From the NCBI RefSeq assembly GCF_002931555.1, contig NZ_PSTZ01000010.1:124001-188000 (forward strand): DNA of 64,000 nucleotides. The letters run 5' to 3'. Both the position numbers and the translations under genes were made by a program. Of the stretch, positions 39,094 to 48,213 are shown one piece after another. The first letter of the stretch is position 1. Each line of letters starts with the position of its first letter. This DNA is from Pseudoclavibacter sp. RFBB5 (lineage in GTDB: Bacteria > Actinomycetota > Actinomycetes > Actinomycetales > Microbacteriaceae). The notes under the pieces are model-generated. The model was not told where the DNA came from. It made no database searches and worked only from the letters and a program-made list of their open reading frames with translations.

Positions 39094-41943
39094 TCAGTAA
39101 CCGCCGTCTTCAGGTGGTGGTGGTGCGGAGAAGTCGTCTTCGGGTGGCAGCTCGACCGCTTCGGGCTCGGGCACGATGATGTCTTCGCCGATGAAGCGGG
39201 CACCGAGTCGCTCGCGCACGATCGCCTCACCGTAGCGCTCGACGCCGGGAATGACGGGCGCGCTCGCGACGCGCTGGGTGCGCTTCGGGGCGGGCGGCGC
39301 CGCGGGGGCCTGGGCTTCGTCGGCTGCTGCGGTCGGTGTCGCGACGGGTGTCTCGGAGGGTGCCGAGGCCACGGCGGCTGCAGCTGGCGCGGATGCTGCG
39401 GGTGTCCGCGTCGCGGAGGCCACGCCCTGCGCGGTCCCCGACCCCGGGATCGCGGCGGTCGCCCATCCGGAGCCCGGCCCGTCGTCGGGGAGGGATTCCT
39501 GGCCGGGGATCTTCGCGACGGTCCAGTTCAGGCCGCTCGAGGAGCCGGGGGCCGAGGGAGCCGCAGTGGCCTGCCCAGCCTGCGAGGCGGGTGTCTTCGC
39601 GTTCGTCGCCGGGGTCACTGCAGGGCGCTCACGCTGCGCGGACTGCCCGGTCTGCGGCCGAGGCGCCGTCGCGTCCCCAGACGCTCCCTGCGCGCGGGCC
39701 GCGTCGGACTGTTGGCCTCGCGCCGGGTCGGGCTCCGCGGGGGCTGGCGCGGGCTCGTCGGTGCGGTTGGGCGCCTGCGCGCCGCCCGCCCCACTGGTCG
39801 CTGCCCCGCCAGGACGCTGCGGCTGGAACTTCACGGTGATGCCGAACATCTCGTTGATCGCGGTGCGGAGCACGGCGCTCGGGGAGTCGGTTGCGCCTCG
39901 CTCGCCGCGGAACTGGTCGAGCACGGCGCGGGACGGCACCTCGAAGACGAGCAGGTCGCCGACGAGATCCCGCGGGTGCACGGACTGCGCGACGCTCCAC
40001 GCGTGGGTGCCGCCGAGGTCGCGCATGCGCTCGAGCAGGGTGGGCCAGGCGTCGCGCAGCTGCGCGAAGACGGGTGGCTCAGCGGATGCGCGTGCCGCCG
40101 TGGCGTGCGGGACCGGAGCAGAGTCGGCGGCAGGGCCGGGCGCCGCCTCTGGCGCAGGTGCAGGTTCCGGCGCCGATGCGACGTCAGGAGCAGACGCAGG
40201 TTCCGGCACTGACGCGGCTTCAGGATCCGGGGCGGATCCCGCTGCTGACGAGAGGTCTCGCGCTGACTCGAGTTCGGCAGCTTCGACTTCCGGCGCCGAT
40301 GCGGTTCCGGATGGCGCCTCGACGTCCGACGCAGGCGCGCCGTCCGAGGCAGAGTCCGAGACGGGCGGGGCGACGGTCTCGTCCTCGGCCGGAGCGTCGG
40401 CGTCGGTCGGCGCTTCGCTGCTGCCCGGAGCGAGGACAACCGGTTCGGGCGCAGACACGGTCGGGGCCGGTGCAGGCGTTGCCGGTGCAACTCCGGAGCC
40501 GGGAGTCGCCGCGGCCCACGATGCGGCGGCCAGGCGCGCGGCGGAGGCGGTGTCCGGCTCCGCGGCAGAAGGGACCGAAGGAGCCGCCGGAGCGGCGGGA
40601 GGCGCTTGGCGCTCACTCGGTACCGAGTCGGCAGCCTGCCCGACACGCGGCGCGCGCGGGGTCTCGGGCTGTCGCTCCGAGGAGGGCGGCGGAGCCGACG
40701 CGGGCGCGGGCTCCTGGACGGGCGCGGCAACCTCGGACACGGGCGCGGGCGCGGAAGCGGAAGCGCCAGCCGCGAGTCGCATCGGCGACGTGCCTGGCGC
40801 ATCCGCCACCGCGAGCAGCGTGCCGCTGTCGATGAAGTCAGCGCGCGACGCGACGAGGATGCGCGCGACGAGCAGCTCGAGGTGGAGCTTCGGCGAGGTG
40901 ACGCCGCTCATCTCGGTGAGCGTCTCGTTGACGAGGTCGGCGATGCCGGTGAGTGCGGCGGGCGAGAACCGGCCGGCCTGCACGCGCAGGGCCTCGACCT
41001 CGTCCGCCCCGAGGCCGCGCAGGACCGCTCCGGCGCCTGGCCCTGTGGCCTTGGCGACGATGAGGTCGCGCAGACGCTCGAGGAGGTCCTCGACGTAGCG
41101 GCGCGGGTCTTGGCCAGACTGGATGACGCGGTCGACGGCCGTGTAGGCCGCTGCCGGATCTGCGTCGGCGAAGGCGTCGATCGACTCGTCGAGCAGCTCC
41201 TGGCCCGTGAACCCCAGCAGCGCGGCGGCGCGCTGGTAGCCGAGGAGGCCCGTCTCGGAACCGGCGATGATCTGGTCGAGCAGCGAGAGCGTGTCTCGCG
41301 CCGAGCCACCGCCCGCGCGCACGACAAGCGGGAGCACGCCGGGCTCAGCCGTGACGCCCTCGCTCGTGCAGAGCTCTTCCACGTACTCGAGCATGAGGGC
41401 CGGCGGGATGAGCCGGAACGGGTAGTGATGCGTGCGCGAGCGGATCGTGCCGATGACCTTCTCGGGCTCAGTCGTCGCGAACACGAAGCGCACATGCTCC
41501 GGCGGCTCCTCGACGACCTTGAGCAGGGCGTTGAAGCCGGCCGAGGTCACCATGTGGGCCTCGTCGATGATGAAGATCTTGTAGCGATCGCGGCTCGGCG
41601 CGAGGATGGCGCGCTCGCGCAGCTCTCGCGCATCCTCGACGCCACCGTGACTCGCGGCGTCGATCTCGAAGACGTCGAGCGAGCCTCCGCCATCGCGCGC
41701 CAGTTCGACGCAGCTCTGGCAGACGCCGCACGGGGTGTCGGTCGGCCCCTCGGCGCAGTTCAGGCAGCGGGCGAGGATGCGTGCCGAGCTCGTCTTGCCG
41801 CACCCGCGTGGGCCGGAGAAGAGGTAGGCGTGGTTGACGCGACCGGTGCGGAGCGCGGTCATGAGGGGCTCGGTGACCTGCGACTGCCCGATCATCTCGG
41901 CGAAGTTCTCAGGCCGATAGCGGCGGTACAGGGCTGTGGCCAT
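39094..41943 (-). CDS. dnaX: DNA polymerase III subunit gamma/tau
   Basis: This is a 949-residue clamp-loader ATPase. MATALYRRYRPENFAEMIGQSQV starts the AAA+ domain; GPRGCGKTSSA is Walker A, a four-cysteine zinc module CLNCAEG..CGVCQSC follows, and IIDEAHM is Walker B. From about residue 385 to 640 a very Ala/Pro/Ser/Glu-rich linker precedes the C-terminal tau domain, and a second Pro/Ala stretch follows. The protein is much longer than the usual 600-700 residues. ATG 41943 is chosen; an upstream in-frame stretch is not family-like. Confidence 0.95.
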   Translation of the reverse strand: MATALYRRYRPENFAEMIGQSQVTEPLMTALRTGRVNHAYLFSGPRGCGKTSSARILARCLNCAEGPTDTPCGVCQSCVELARDGGGSLDVFEIDAASHGGVEDARELRERAILAPSRDRYKIFIIDEAHMVTSAGFNALLKVVEEPPEHVRFVFATTEPEKVIGTIRSRTHHYPFRLIPPALMLEYVEELCTSEGVTAEPGVLPLVVRAGGGSARDTLSLLDQIIAGSETGLLGYQRAAALLGFTGQELLDESIDAFADADPAAAYTAVDRVIQSGQDPRRYVEDLLERLRDLIVAKATGPGAGAVLRGLGADEVEALRVQAGRFSPAALTGIADLVNETLTEMSGVTSPKLHLELLVARILVASRADFIDSGTLLAVADAPGTSPMRLAAGASASAPAPVSEVAAPVQEPAPASAPPPSSERQPETPRAPRVGQAADSVPSERQAPPAAPAAPSVPSAAEPDTASAARLAAASWAAATPGSGVAPATPAPAPTVSAPEPVVLAPGSSEAPTDADAPAEDETVAPPVSDSASDGAPASDVEAPSGTASAPEVEAAELESARDLSSAAGSAPDPEAASVPEPASAPDVASAPEPAPAPEAAPGPAADSAPVPHATAARASAEPPVFAQLRDAWPTLLERMRDLGGTHAWSVAQSVHPRDLVGDLLVFEVPSRAVLDQFRGERGATDSPSAVLRTAINEMFGITVKFQPQRPGGAATSGAGGAQAPNRTDEPAPAPAEPDPARGQQSDAARAQGASGDATAPRPQTGQSAQRERPAVTPATNAKTPASQAGQATAAPSAPGSSSGLNWTVAKIPGQESLPDDGPGSGWATAAIPGSGTAQGVASATRTPAASAPAAAAVASAPSETPVATPTAAADEAQAPAAPPAPKRTQRVASAPVIPGVERYGEAIVRERLGARFIGEDIIVPEPEAVELPPEDDFSAPPPPEDGGY

Positions 41944-42087
41944 GCGCTCCATCGTAGACGGCACCACCGACATCCCGCGTTGTCCCGCCACCACCTGTTG
42001 GCGTCGCCGAGATCGCACTGCCCGCAGACCCCATCACTGCCAGCGATCGCTCCGGTGGGACGAGCATGGGCGACGCGCCAGCCGGGC

Positions 42088-43275
42088 TCAGGCGATGGCG
42101 GCCAGACTCTGGCGCGCGATCTCGAGTTCCTCGTTGGTGGGGACGACCAGTACCTCGATGCGCGAGTCGTCGGCCGAGATGCGGCGCGCATCCCGTGACG
42201 CCGACTCGTTGCGCTCGGGTGACAGCTTCACGCCCAGCCATTCGAGCCCATCGAGCACCTCGGCGCGCAGCCTGGCGTCGTTCTCGCCGATGCCCGCTGT
42301 GAAGACGATCGCGTCGGCGCCGCCGAGCAGCAGCATGTACGCGCCCAGGTAGTGGCGGATGCGGTGCGCGTAGACCGCGAGGCCGAGCTGCGCGCGCTCG
42401 TCGCCCGCGTTGGCCTTCTGCCGCACGTCGCGCATGTCACCGGAGCCCGTGAGGCCGAGGAGCCCCGACTTGCGGTTGAGGAGGTCGTCGAGCTGATCGA
42501 TCGTGTAGCCGCCTCGACGCGACAGGTGCACGAGGACGGCGGGGTCGAGGTCGCCCGTGCGGGTGCCCATGACGAGCCCCTCGAGCGGCGTCATGCCCAT
42601 GCTCGTCTCGACGGAGCGCCCGCCATCGACCGCGCACATGCTCGCGCCGTTGCCGATGTGGAGCACGATCGTCTTGAGGTCGGCGAGGTCGCGCCCCAGG
42701 AAGCGTGCCGTCTCCTCGGACACGAACTTGTGGCTCGTGCCGTGCGCCCCGTACTTGCGCACGCGGTGCTCCTTCGCGACCTCCGCATCCAGCGCATACG
42801 ACGACGAGGCCTCGCTCATGGTCGTGTGGAACGCGGTGTCGAAGACCGCGACGTGCGGCGTCTGCGCGAACACGTCGCGCGCGCCCATGATGCCCTCGAG
42901 GTTCGCGGGGTTGTGGAGCGGAGCGAGCGGGATGAGGTCCTCGATGTCCTGCAGCACCTTGCCGTCGATGACGGCCGCGTCGAAGAAGCGTCGCCCGCCG
43001 TGCACGACTCGGTGACCCACGACCACCGGCGGGAACGCGGCGAGGCTCGGCCCGTGCTCCTCGAACCCCTCGAGCATCGCCTCGAAGCCACGAGTGTGGT
43101 CGGGGATGTCCGCCTCGCGGGTGAAGGTCGCTCCCCCGGTCTTGTGGGTGACGCTCGCGACGCCCTCGCCGATGCGCTCCACGAGGCCGGACGCGAGCGT
43201 CTCCTCGCGGTCCATGTCGATCAGCTGGTACTTGAAGGACGACGAGCCGGAGTTGATGACCAGGACGATGCTCAT
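42088..43275 (-). CDS. ackA: acetate kinase
   Basis: This is a 395-residue acetate kinase converting acetyl-phosphate and ADP to acetate and ATP. IVLVINSGSSSFKYQLID, VVGHRVVHGG, HIGNGASMCAV and FTAGIGENDARLRAEVL are the expected blocks. ATG 43275 has GAAAGGG six bases upstream. It is 53 bp after pta, in the same operon. Confidence 0.96.
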   Translation of the reverse strand: MSIVLVINSGSSSFKYQLIDMDREETLASGLVERIGEGVASVTHKTGGATFTREADIPDHTRGFEAMLEGFEEHGPSLAAFPPVVVGHRVVHGGRRFFDAAVIDGKVLQDIEDLIPLAPLHNPANLEGIMGARDVFAQTPHVAVFDTAFHTTMSEASSSYALDAEVAKEHRVRKYGAHGTSHKFVSEETARFLGRDLADLKTIVLHIGNGASMCAVDGGRSVETSMGMTPLEGLVMGTRTGDLDPAVLVHLSRRGGYTIDQLDDLLNRKSGLLGLTGSGDMRDVRQKANAGDERAQLGLAVYAHRIRHYLGAYMLLLGGADAIVFTAGIGENDARLRAEVLDGLEWLGVKLSPERNESASRDARRISADDSRIEVLVVPTNEELEIARQSLAAIA

Positions 43276-43328
43276 GGGCACCCTTTCTCGAGACCCGCGG
43301 GAAGCGGGCAGAACGTGCGGCAGAGGCT

Positions 43329-45443
43329 CTACGAGCCCTGCGCCTGGATCGCGGTGATGGCGACGGTGTTGATGATGTCGGAGACGAGCGCACCGCGGGA
43401 GAGGTCGTTGATGGGCTTGTTGAGGCCCTGCAGGATCGGGCCGATCGCCACGGCGCCGGCGGAGCGCTGGACTGCCTTGTACGTGTTGTTGCCCGTGTTG
43501 AGGTCGGGGAAGATGAAGACCGTCGCGCGGCCGGCCACCTGGCTGCCCGGCATCTTCTTGCTCGCGACCGCGGCATCCGTCGCCGCGTCGTATTGGATCG
43601 GACCCTCGACGAGCAGCTCTGGCATGCGCTCGCGCACGATGCCGGTCGCCGTGCGCACCTTGTCGACGTCGGCTCCGGAGCCAGACTCGCCCGTCGAGTA
43701 GGAGAGCATGGCGACGCGAGGCGCGATGTCGAACTGGCTCGCCGTCTCAGCCGAGGAGATCGCGATGTCGGCGAGCTGCTCCGCCGTCGGGTCCGGGTTC
43801 ACGGCGCAGTCGCCGTACACGAGGACGCGGTCGGCGAGGGCCATGAGGAACACGCTCGAGACGACGGAGACGCCAGCCTTGGTCTTGACGATCTCGAAGC
43901 CGGGGCGGATGGTGTGCGCGGTCGTGTGGGCCGCGCCCGAGACCATCCCGTCTGCGAGGCCGAGGTGCACCATGAGGGTGCCGAAGTAGCTGACGTCGCG
44001 CACGCGCTCGGTCGCGGCCTCGATGGTGACGCCCTTGTGCGAGCGCAGTCTCGCGTACTCCTCGGCGAAGCGCGCGACGTAGTCGGGGTTGCTCGTGCTG
44101 AGCACGTGGGCGGCGGAGATGTCGACGCCGAGCGCGGACGCACGGCCACGCACCTCCGACTCCTCACCCAGGATCGTGATCTCGGCGACCTCGCGGGCCA
44201 GCAGAGAGCCGGCGGCGACGAGGATGCGGTCGTCGCTGCCCTCAGGAAGCACGATGTGCTTGCGGTCCGAGCGTGCGCGGTCGAGGAGCGTGTTCTCGAA
44301 CATGAGCGGCGTGACGACCAGCGACTGCTTCACGTTGAGGAGCGCCACGACCTCGATGGCCGGGATGTGCTGCTCGAACTTCGCGAGGGCGAGGTCGATC
44401 TTGCGGCGCGAGATTCCCGCCGCCGCGAGTCGACCGCGCGTCTGCATGATGCGCTGCGCCGTGTCGTAGGTTCCGAAGTTGGTGCGGATGATCGGCACCT
44501 CGACGTTGAGGCCGTTGATGAGCCGCTCGATGGCCAGCGGGAACTCGAACGGGCCGTTCACGACGATGCCCGTGAGGGACGGGAAGGTCTCGGCGCGCTG
44601 CGCGAGGAGCACGGCGAGCAGCACCTCGGTACGGTCGGCCGCGATGACGACCACCGCGCCCTCCTTGAGGCGTTCGAGGACGTTCTGCATCGACATGCCC
44701 GCGAGGACGATGCCGAGCACCTCGCGGCCGAGCAGCTCGCGGTCGCCGTAGACGAGCTCGCCGCCCACCGCGTCCAGCAGCTGCGAGAGCGAGGGGGCCA
44801 TGAGCAGCGGCGTCTCGGGGATCGCCCACACGGGTACCTTGTGGCCGAGCTCGCGCAGAGCCCGCTCGGCGACAGCTCGACGCACCTCTTCCGTGGCGTT
44901 CTCGTCGGCGCGGTTGATGGTGATCGCGAGCAGCGTCGCGTGCGCGGCGTCGAGCTCGGGCAGGGTCACCTCGAGCGCCTGCGCGAGCTGCTCCGGGGTG
45001 CGCGGCTGGCCCTTGTCGGCGTCGAGGCCGGTCAGGACGAGCAGGACCGGCGCGCCGAGGTTCGCGGCAACCCTCGCGTTGAAGCCCAGCTCGGCCGGGT
45101 TGCCGACATCGGTGAAGTCGCTGCCCACGATGACGACCGTGTCGCAGCGGCGCTCGAGCGCACGGTACCGGGTGACGATGCGGGAGAGCGCCTCATCGGG
45201 GTCGGCATGCACGTCGTCGTAGGTGACGCCGAAACCGGACTCGTACTCCGGACCGCGGTTCTGCGGGTCGAGCTGCGAGAGGAGCAGCTCGAGGATGTCG
45301 TCGCGCACCTCGGCGCTCTGCACGATGGGCCGGAACACACCCACCCGCCCGATCGAGCGGCTCAGGGCGTTCACCACCCCGAGCGCGACGGCGGACTTGC
45401 CAGAGTGACCCTCTGATGACGTGATGTAGATGCTTGTCCCCAC
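43329..45443 (-). CDS. pta: phosphate acetyltransferase
   Basis: This is a 704-residue long-form Pta interconverting acetyl-CoA and acetyl-phosphate. The N-terminal region SIYITSSEGHSGKSAVALGVVNAL is a P-loop-like DRTGG/CobQ-type module; the C-terminal part (RKHIVLPEGSDDRILVAAGSLL through GNNTYKAVQRSAGAVAIGPILQGLNKPINDLSRG) is the catalytic PTA domain. GTG 45443 gives a family-like N-terminus; an in-frame TTG at 45452 is possible. Confidence 0.95.
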   Translation of the reverse strand: MGTSIYITSSEGHSGKSAVALGVVNALSRSIGRVGVFRPIVQSAEVRDDILELLLSQLDPQNRGPEYESGFGVTYDDVHADPDEALSRIVTRYRALERRCDTVVIVGSDFTDVGNPAELGFNARVAANLGAPVLLVLTGLDADKGQPRTPEQLAQALEVTLPELDAAHATLLAITINRADENATEEVRRAVAERALRELGHKVPVWAIPETPLLMAPSLSQLLDAVGGELVYGDRELLGREVLGIVLAGMSMQNVLERLKEGAVVVIAADRTEVLLAVLLAQRAETFPSLTGIVVNGPFEFPLAIERLINGLNVEVPIIRTNFGTYDTAQRIMQTRGRLAAAGISRRKIDLALAKFEQHIPAIEVVALLNVKQSLVVTPLMFENTLLDRARSDRKHIVLPEGSDDRILVAAGSLLAREVAEITILGEESEVRGRASALGVDISAAHVLSTSNPDYVARFAEEYARLRSHKGVTIEAATERVRDVSYFGTLMVHLGLADGMVSGAAHTTAHTIRPGFEIVKTKAGVSVVSSVFLMALADRVLVYGDCAVNPDPTAEQLADIAISSAETASQFDIAPRVAMLSYSTGESGSGADVDKVRTATGIVRERMPELLVEGPIQYDAATDAAVASKKMPGSQVAGRATVFIFPDLNTGNNTYKAVQRSAGAVAIGPILQGLNKPINDLSRGALVSDIINTVAITAIQAQGS

Positions 45444-45548
45444 GCCTGGCAATGCTAGTCGGGTGATCAGTCAGCGGGCTGTCGCGATCCTGCCAATTGC
45501 GGATGCACCGGATTCGCGTCTCGCGCCCATCGCGCTATGATGGTCGAC

Positions 45549-45645
45549 GGCTCCTCGCGTGGCGCCATCCAGGCCAACTCCCCCAGGGCGGAAACGCAGC
45601 AAGGGTAACCGGGCTCTGGCGGGTGCGCGGGGGGTCTTTTCTTTT
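45549..45645 (+). ncRNA. ffs: bacterial small SRP RNA
   Basis: The conserved apical domain reads CCCAGGGCGGAAACGCAGCA then AGGGTAACCGGGCTCTGG, matching actinobacterial small SRP RNA with the GGAAA/GCAGCA asymmetric bulge. The outer GGCTCCTCGCGTGGCGCC pairs with GGCGGGTGCGCGGGGGGTC, ending in a T run. A TATGAT -10 box (45536-45541) lies seven bases before the 5' end. It guides Ffh/FtsY membrane targeting. Ends are approximate. Confidence 0.9.
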
Positions 45646-45736
45646 CTCCGGCGAACTCGGCAGCTCGGTGCCCCTGGCAGATCGCCCGCCGCGAACGCTG
45701 GCCTCGAACTCAGACTCACCAGCTTGACTGGCTGCC

Positions 45737-46390
45737 ATGAGAATCGCAGTCATCGGTGGAAACGGTCAGATCGCACGCCTTCTTACGACCCAGCTCCTGC
45801 AGCGCGGGCACCGCGTCACGAGCGTCGTCCGGAATCCGGAGCACGTCGACTCCCTCAAGGAGCTCGGCGCGGATCCCGTGATCGCCGACCTCGAGCAGAG
45901 CACGCCAACGGACCTCGCGAAGCAGCTGGGGCATGTGGACGCGGTCGTCTTCGCGGCAGGTGCGGGCCCCGGCAGCACGGCGGAGCGCAAGCTCACCCTC
46001 GACCGTGACGGGGCGATCCTGTCGGCGGATGCGGCCGAGCTCGCGAACATCCGCAGGTTCGTCGTCGTCTCCGCGATCGGCACGGACACCTTCGACCGGG
46101 ACTCGGACGACGTCTACCAGGTGTACCTCCGCGCGAAGAGCGAAGCCGACGCCAACATCCGCGGCCGCAGCGCGAAGCTCGACTGGACCATTGTCCGCCC
46201 GGGAGGGCTCACCGACGACGACGCCACGGGCAGCGTCAAGGTCGGCGAGCAGGTCGAACGCGGGTCCATTCCCCGCGCCGACGTGGCAGCGGTGATCGCG
46301 GCCCTCCTCGACCGCCACGCCGGCATCCACAAGCAGTTCGAGGTCGTCTCCGGCGAAGAAGAGATCGGCTCAGCAGTCAAGAAGCTCTAG
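45737..46390 (+). CDS. NAD(P)-binding atypical SDR (YhfK/NmrA-like)
   Basis: This is a 217-residue atypical short-chain dehydrogenase. MRIAVIGGNGQIARLLTTQLL is the glycine-rich motif, VVVSAIGTD and VYLRAKSEADANI the middle, LDWTIVRPGGLTDDDATG the C-terminal signature of SDR_a5-type proteins. Such proteins often sense redox or bind NADPH rather than catalyse a known reaction. It follows ffs by about 90 bp. Confidence 0.88.
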   Translation: MRIAVIGGNGQIARLLTTQLLQRGHRVTSVVRNPEHVDSLKELGADPVIADLEQSTPTDLAKQLGHVDAVVFAAGAGPGSTAERKLTLDRDGAILSADAAELANIRRFVVVSAIGTDTFDRDSDDVYQVYLRAKSEADANIRGRSAKLDWTIVRPGGLTDDDATGSVKVGEQVERGSIPRADVAAVIAALLDRHAGIHKQFEVVSGEEEIGSAVKKL

Positions 46391-46495
46391 CGGAGGGCCC
46401 GCCGGGCCTCCCTCTTGGGGCAATTCGGCGCTCGCGTTCACGAACGGTCGCGGGAACCGGTATGCTCTTTCGAGGTGAGCGCCTGGCGCTCCCGT

Positions 46496-46580
46496 GGAGG
46501 ATTCGCCTAGTGGCCTATGGCGCACGCTTGGAAAGCGTGTTGGGTGAAAGCCCTCAGGGGTTCGAATCCCCTATCCTCCG
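46496..46580 (+). tRNA. tRNA-Ser(GGA)
   Basis: An 85-nt type II tRNA. Acceptor GGAGGAT pairs with ATCCTCC, the anticodon stem CACGC/GCGTG has loop TTGGAAA (anticodon GGA), a long variable arm TTGGGTGAAAGCCCTCA follows, and the T arm is GGGG-TTCGAAT-CCCC. The discriminator G is followed by CCA at 46581-46583. A -10 like TATGCT (46461-46466) lies upstream. Confidence 0.95.
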
Positions 46581-46593
46581 CCATGTGCACGTG

Positions 46594-46627
46594 AGCCCCG
46601 ACCAGGGATCCCCGGTCGGGGCTTTCG
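46594..46627 (+). terminator. terminator of tRNA-Ser
   Basis: Arms AGCCCCGACC (46594-46603) and GGTCGGGGCT (46614-46623), followed by TTTC. Confidence 0.8.
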
Positions 46628-46751
46628 TCATGCGCCCGCCGTCCGGCGCATACATCTGGGCAAGACATGCTCACTGCTCGAGGAAGCTGCACTTCCCGCA
46701 TGTCTGTGATGAGCCGGCGAATGCAGGGCGAGCGGATGCGGGGCGAGCGCG

Positions 46752-46784
46752 CAAAAGAGGGCGCCACCCGAAGGTGACGCCCTC
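46752..46784 (-). terminator. terminator of the first LAXTG surface protein gene
   Basis: GAGGGCGCCACC (46757-46768) pairs with GGTGACGCCCTC (46773-46784) around CGAA; on the minus strand TTTT follows. It is 23 bp beyond the stop of the surface protein gene. Confidence 0.85.
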
Positions 46785-46807
46785 TCAGCGAAGTGCTCGG
46801 TGAGCTG

Positions 46808-47947
46808 CTAGGCCTTCTTGGCTGCCATGCGGCGAGCGACGAGCACGCCGGCGCCGGTCGCGAGCGCGAGGAGGCCGATGCCTGCCGCGCCGAAGACGTC
46901 CTCAGCACCCGTGGTGGCGAGCTCAGGCGTCGTGTGGCCGGCGTTGGTGCCGCCGTTGCCCGCAGGAGCTGCGGTCGACGTGGGCGCCGTCGTGGTGCCA
47001 GGCGTCGCCTCGGCGATCAGGAACGTGAACGTTGCAGACAGGCCGCTCGACTGCGAGAGGGTGACGGTGTACTCGCCAAGTGGCAGCGCAGCGCCCGACT
47101 GGTTGATGAGGACGCCCGGGTAGGTGCCGTCCTCTGCGACGACGGAATCGTCGGTCGGGTCGACCGTGACGGAGGAGCCGTCCGGGTAGACGACGGTGAT
47201 GTCGAGCGCGAGGCCGGGCGTGAAGTTCTGCGCCGTGTACGTGATGTTGTCCGTGGGGAGGAAGCTGTCCGCGTTCGCGTAGGCGACAGGGGCTTCGACC
47301 GTCGGGGTCGGCTCAGCGGTCGGCGTGGGCGTTCCCGTGGACACCGCCGCGACGTTGAAGCCGAACGTGACGACGTTCTGTGCGGGAGCGCCAGCAGCGT
47401 CGACGTAGTCCTGGGTGACGGTCACCGAGTAGTCGCCCTCGTCGAAGAGCGCCGTGTTGGTGATCTCGCCGGCGTAGGAGCCGTCTTCTCCGACGTCCCA
47501 GCTGTTGCCGGCGCCCGCAGGCACGGCCTGTGCGGTTCCGTCGGGGAACGTGAGCGTGATGCTCGAAAGCGGAGCCTCGGGCGCCAGGCCCGTGAGGACG
47601 TAGGTGATGCCCTCGTCCGGCGTGAAGCTCGGCTTCGTCGCCGCGCCCGCAGCGGCCGGAGCCTCTGCCGTCTCGGTGGGCTCGGCCGGCGCCGACTCGT
47701 CCGGGGTCGACGTCGGCGTCGACTCCTCGGTCGGGGTCGTCGTGGCCGGGGCCGACTCGGTGGGAGTCGTCGTCTCGGTCGGCGTCGCCGACTCGGTGGC
47801 GGCCGGCGTCTCGGCGGGCGTTGCTGGCGGCGTGGTGGTCGCTGCGAATGCGGGAGCAGCGGTCAGCACGGCGCCGCTGGCGAGCACACCGAAGGCGATC
47901 GTGAGGGCGGAAGCGCGCTTGCGCGACGAAGAGAATGAGGAAGCCAT
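46808..47947 (-). CDS. LAXTG-anchored secreted surface protein (copy A)
   Basis: This is a 379-residue exported protein. A basic N-terminus and signal peptide ending PAFAATT precede a Thr/Pro/Glu-rich stalk (about 35-95). Two beta-type domains follow, each beginning near ITYVLTGLAPEAP and ITYTAQNFTPGLA. The C-terminus is ELATTGAEDVFGAAGIGLLALATGAGVLVARRMAAKKA: an LATTG sortase motif, hydrophobic helix and basic tail, so class E-type sortase anchoring to peptidoglycan is expected. It is paralogous to the protein at 48214-49599. ATG 47947 starts just before the signal peptide. The ligand is unknown. Confidence 0.85.
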   Translation of the reverse strand: MASSFSSSRKRASALTIAFGVLASGAVLTAAPAFAATTTPPATPAETPAATESATPTETTTPTESAPATTTPTEESTPTSTPDESAPAEPTETAEAPAAAGAATKPSFTPDEGITYVLTGLAPEAPLSSITLTFPDGTAQAVPAGAGNSWDVGEDGSYAGEITNTALFDEGDYSVTVTQDYVDAAGAPAQNVVTFGFNVAAVSTGTPTPTAEPTPTVEAPVAYANADSFLPTDNITYTAQNFTPGLALDITVVYPDGSSVTVDPTDDSVVAEDGTYPGVLINQSGAALPLGEYTVTLSQSSGLSATFTFLIAEATPGTTTAPTSTAAPAGNGGTNAGHTTPELATTGAEDVFGAAGIGLLALATGAGVLVARRMAAKKA

Positions 47948-48153
47948 AACCCAAGACTGGCCTGACTCACAGGTGATGTCCAGAAGGCTCCACGCGATTT
48001 CGGTGGGCTTCGTCCGGATCAGGACTGCAGCACGTGGGAGAAAACCCAGATAAGCGCCGCTTTTTGCGGCCAAACATGGACCGGTTTCAGATGTGGGGAC
48101 TTCTTCCCGATTGGTTGAAAAATCATGAAAGATCACCCCGGCCTGAACGCAGC

Positions 48154-48187
48154 AGCGGGGCTGGCACCGTATGGTGCCAGCCCCGCT
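48154..48187. terminator. strong hairpin between the two surface protein genes
   Basis: A perfect 15-bp stem with a four-base loop (left arm 48154-48168, right arm 48173-48187), 27 bp after the stop of the downstream paralog. No T run on the minus side. Confidence 0.7.
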
Positions 48188-48213
48188 CAGCGTCAGTCCA
48201 GGTCGTGCGGTCG

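Noticed and set aside
39251-41098. A 615-residue open frame opposite dnaX
   Set aside because: It is an Ala/Gly/Ser-rich shadow of the dnaX coding frame, with no recognisable domain; dnaX is certain.
43593-45416. A 607-residue open frame opposite pta
   Set aside because: Composition is Arg/Glu/Val/Asp-rich antisense of pta, without any motif.
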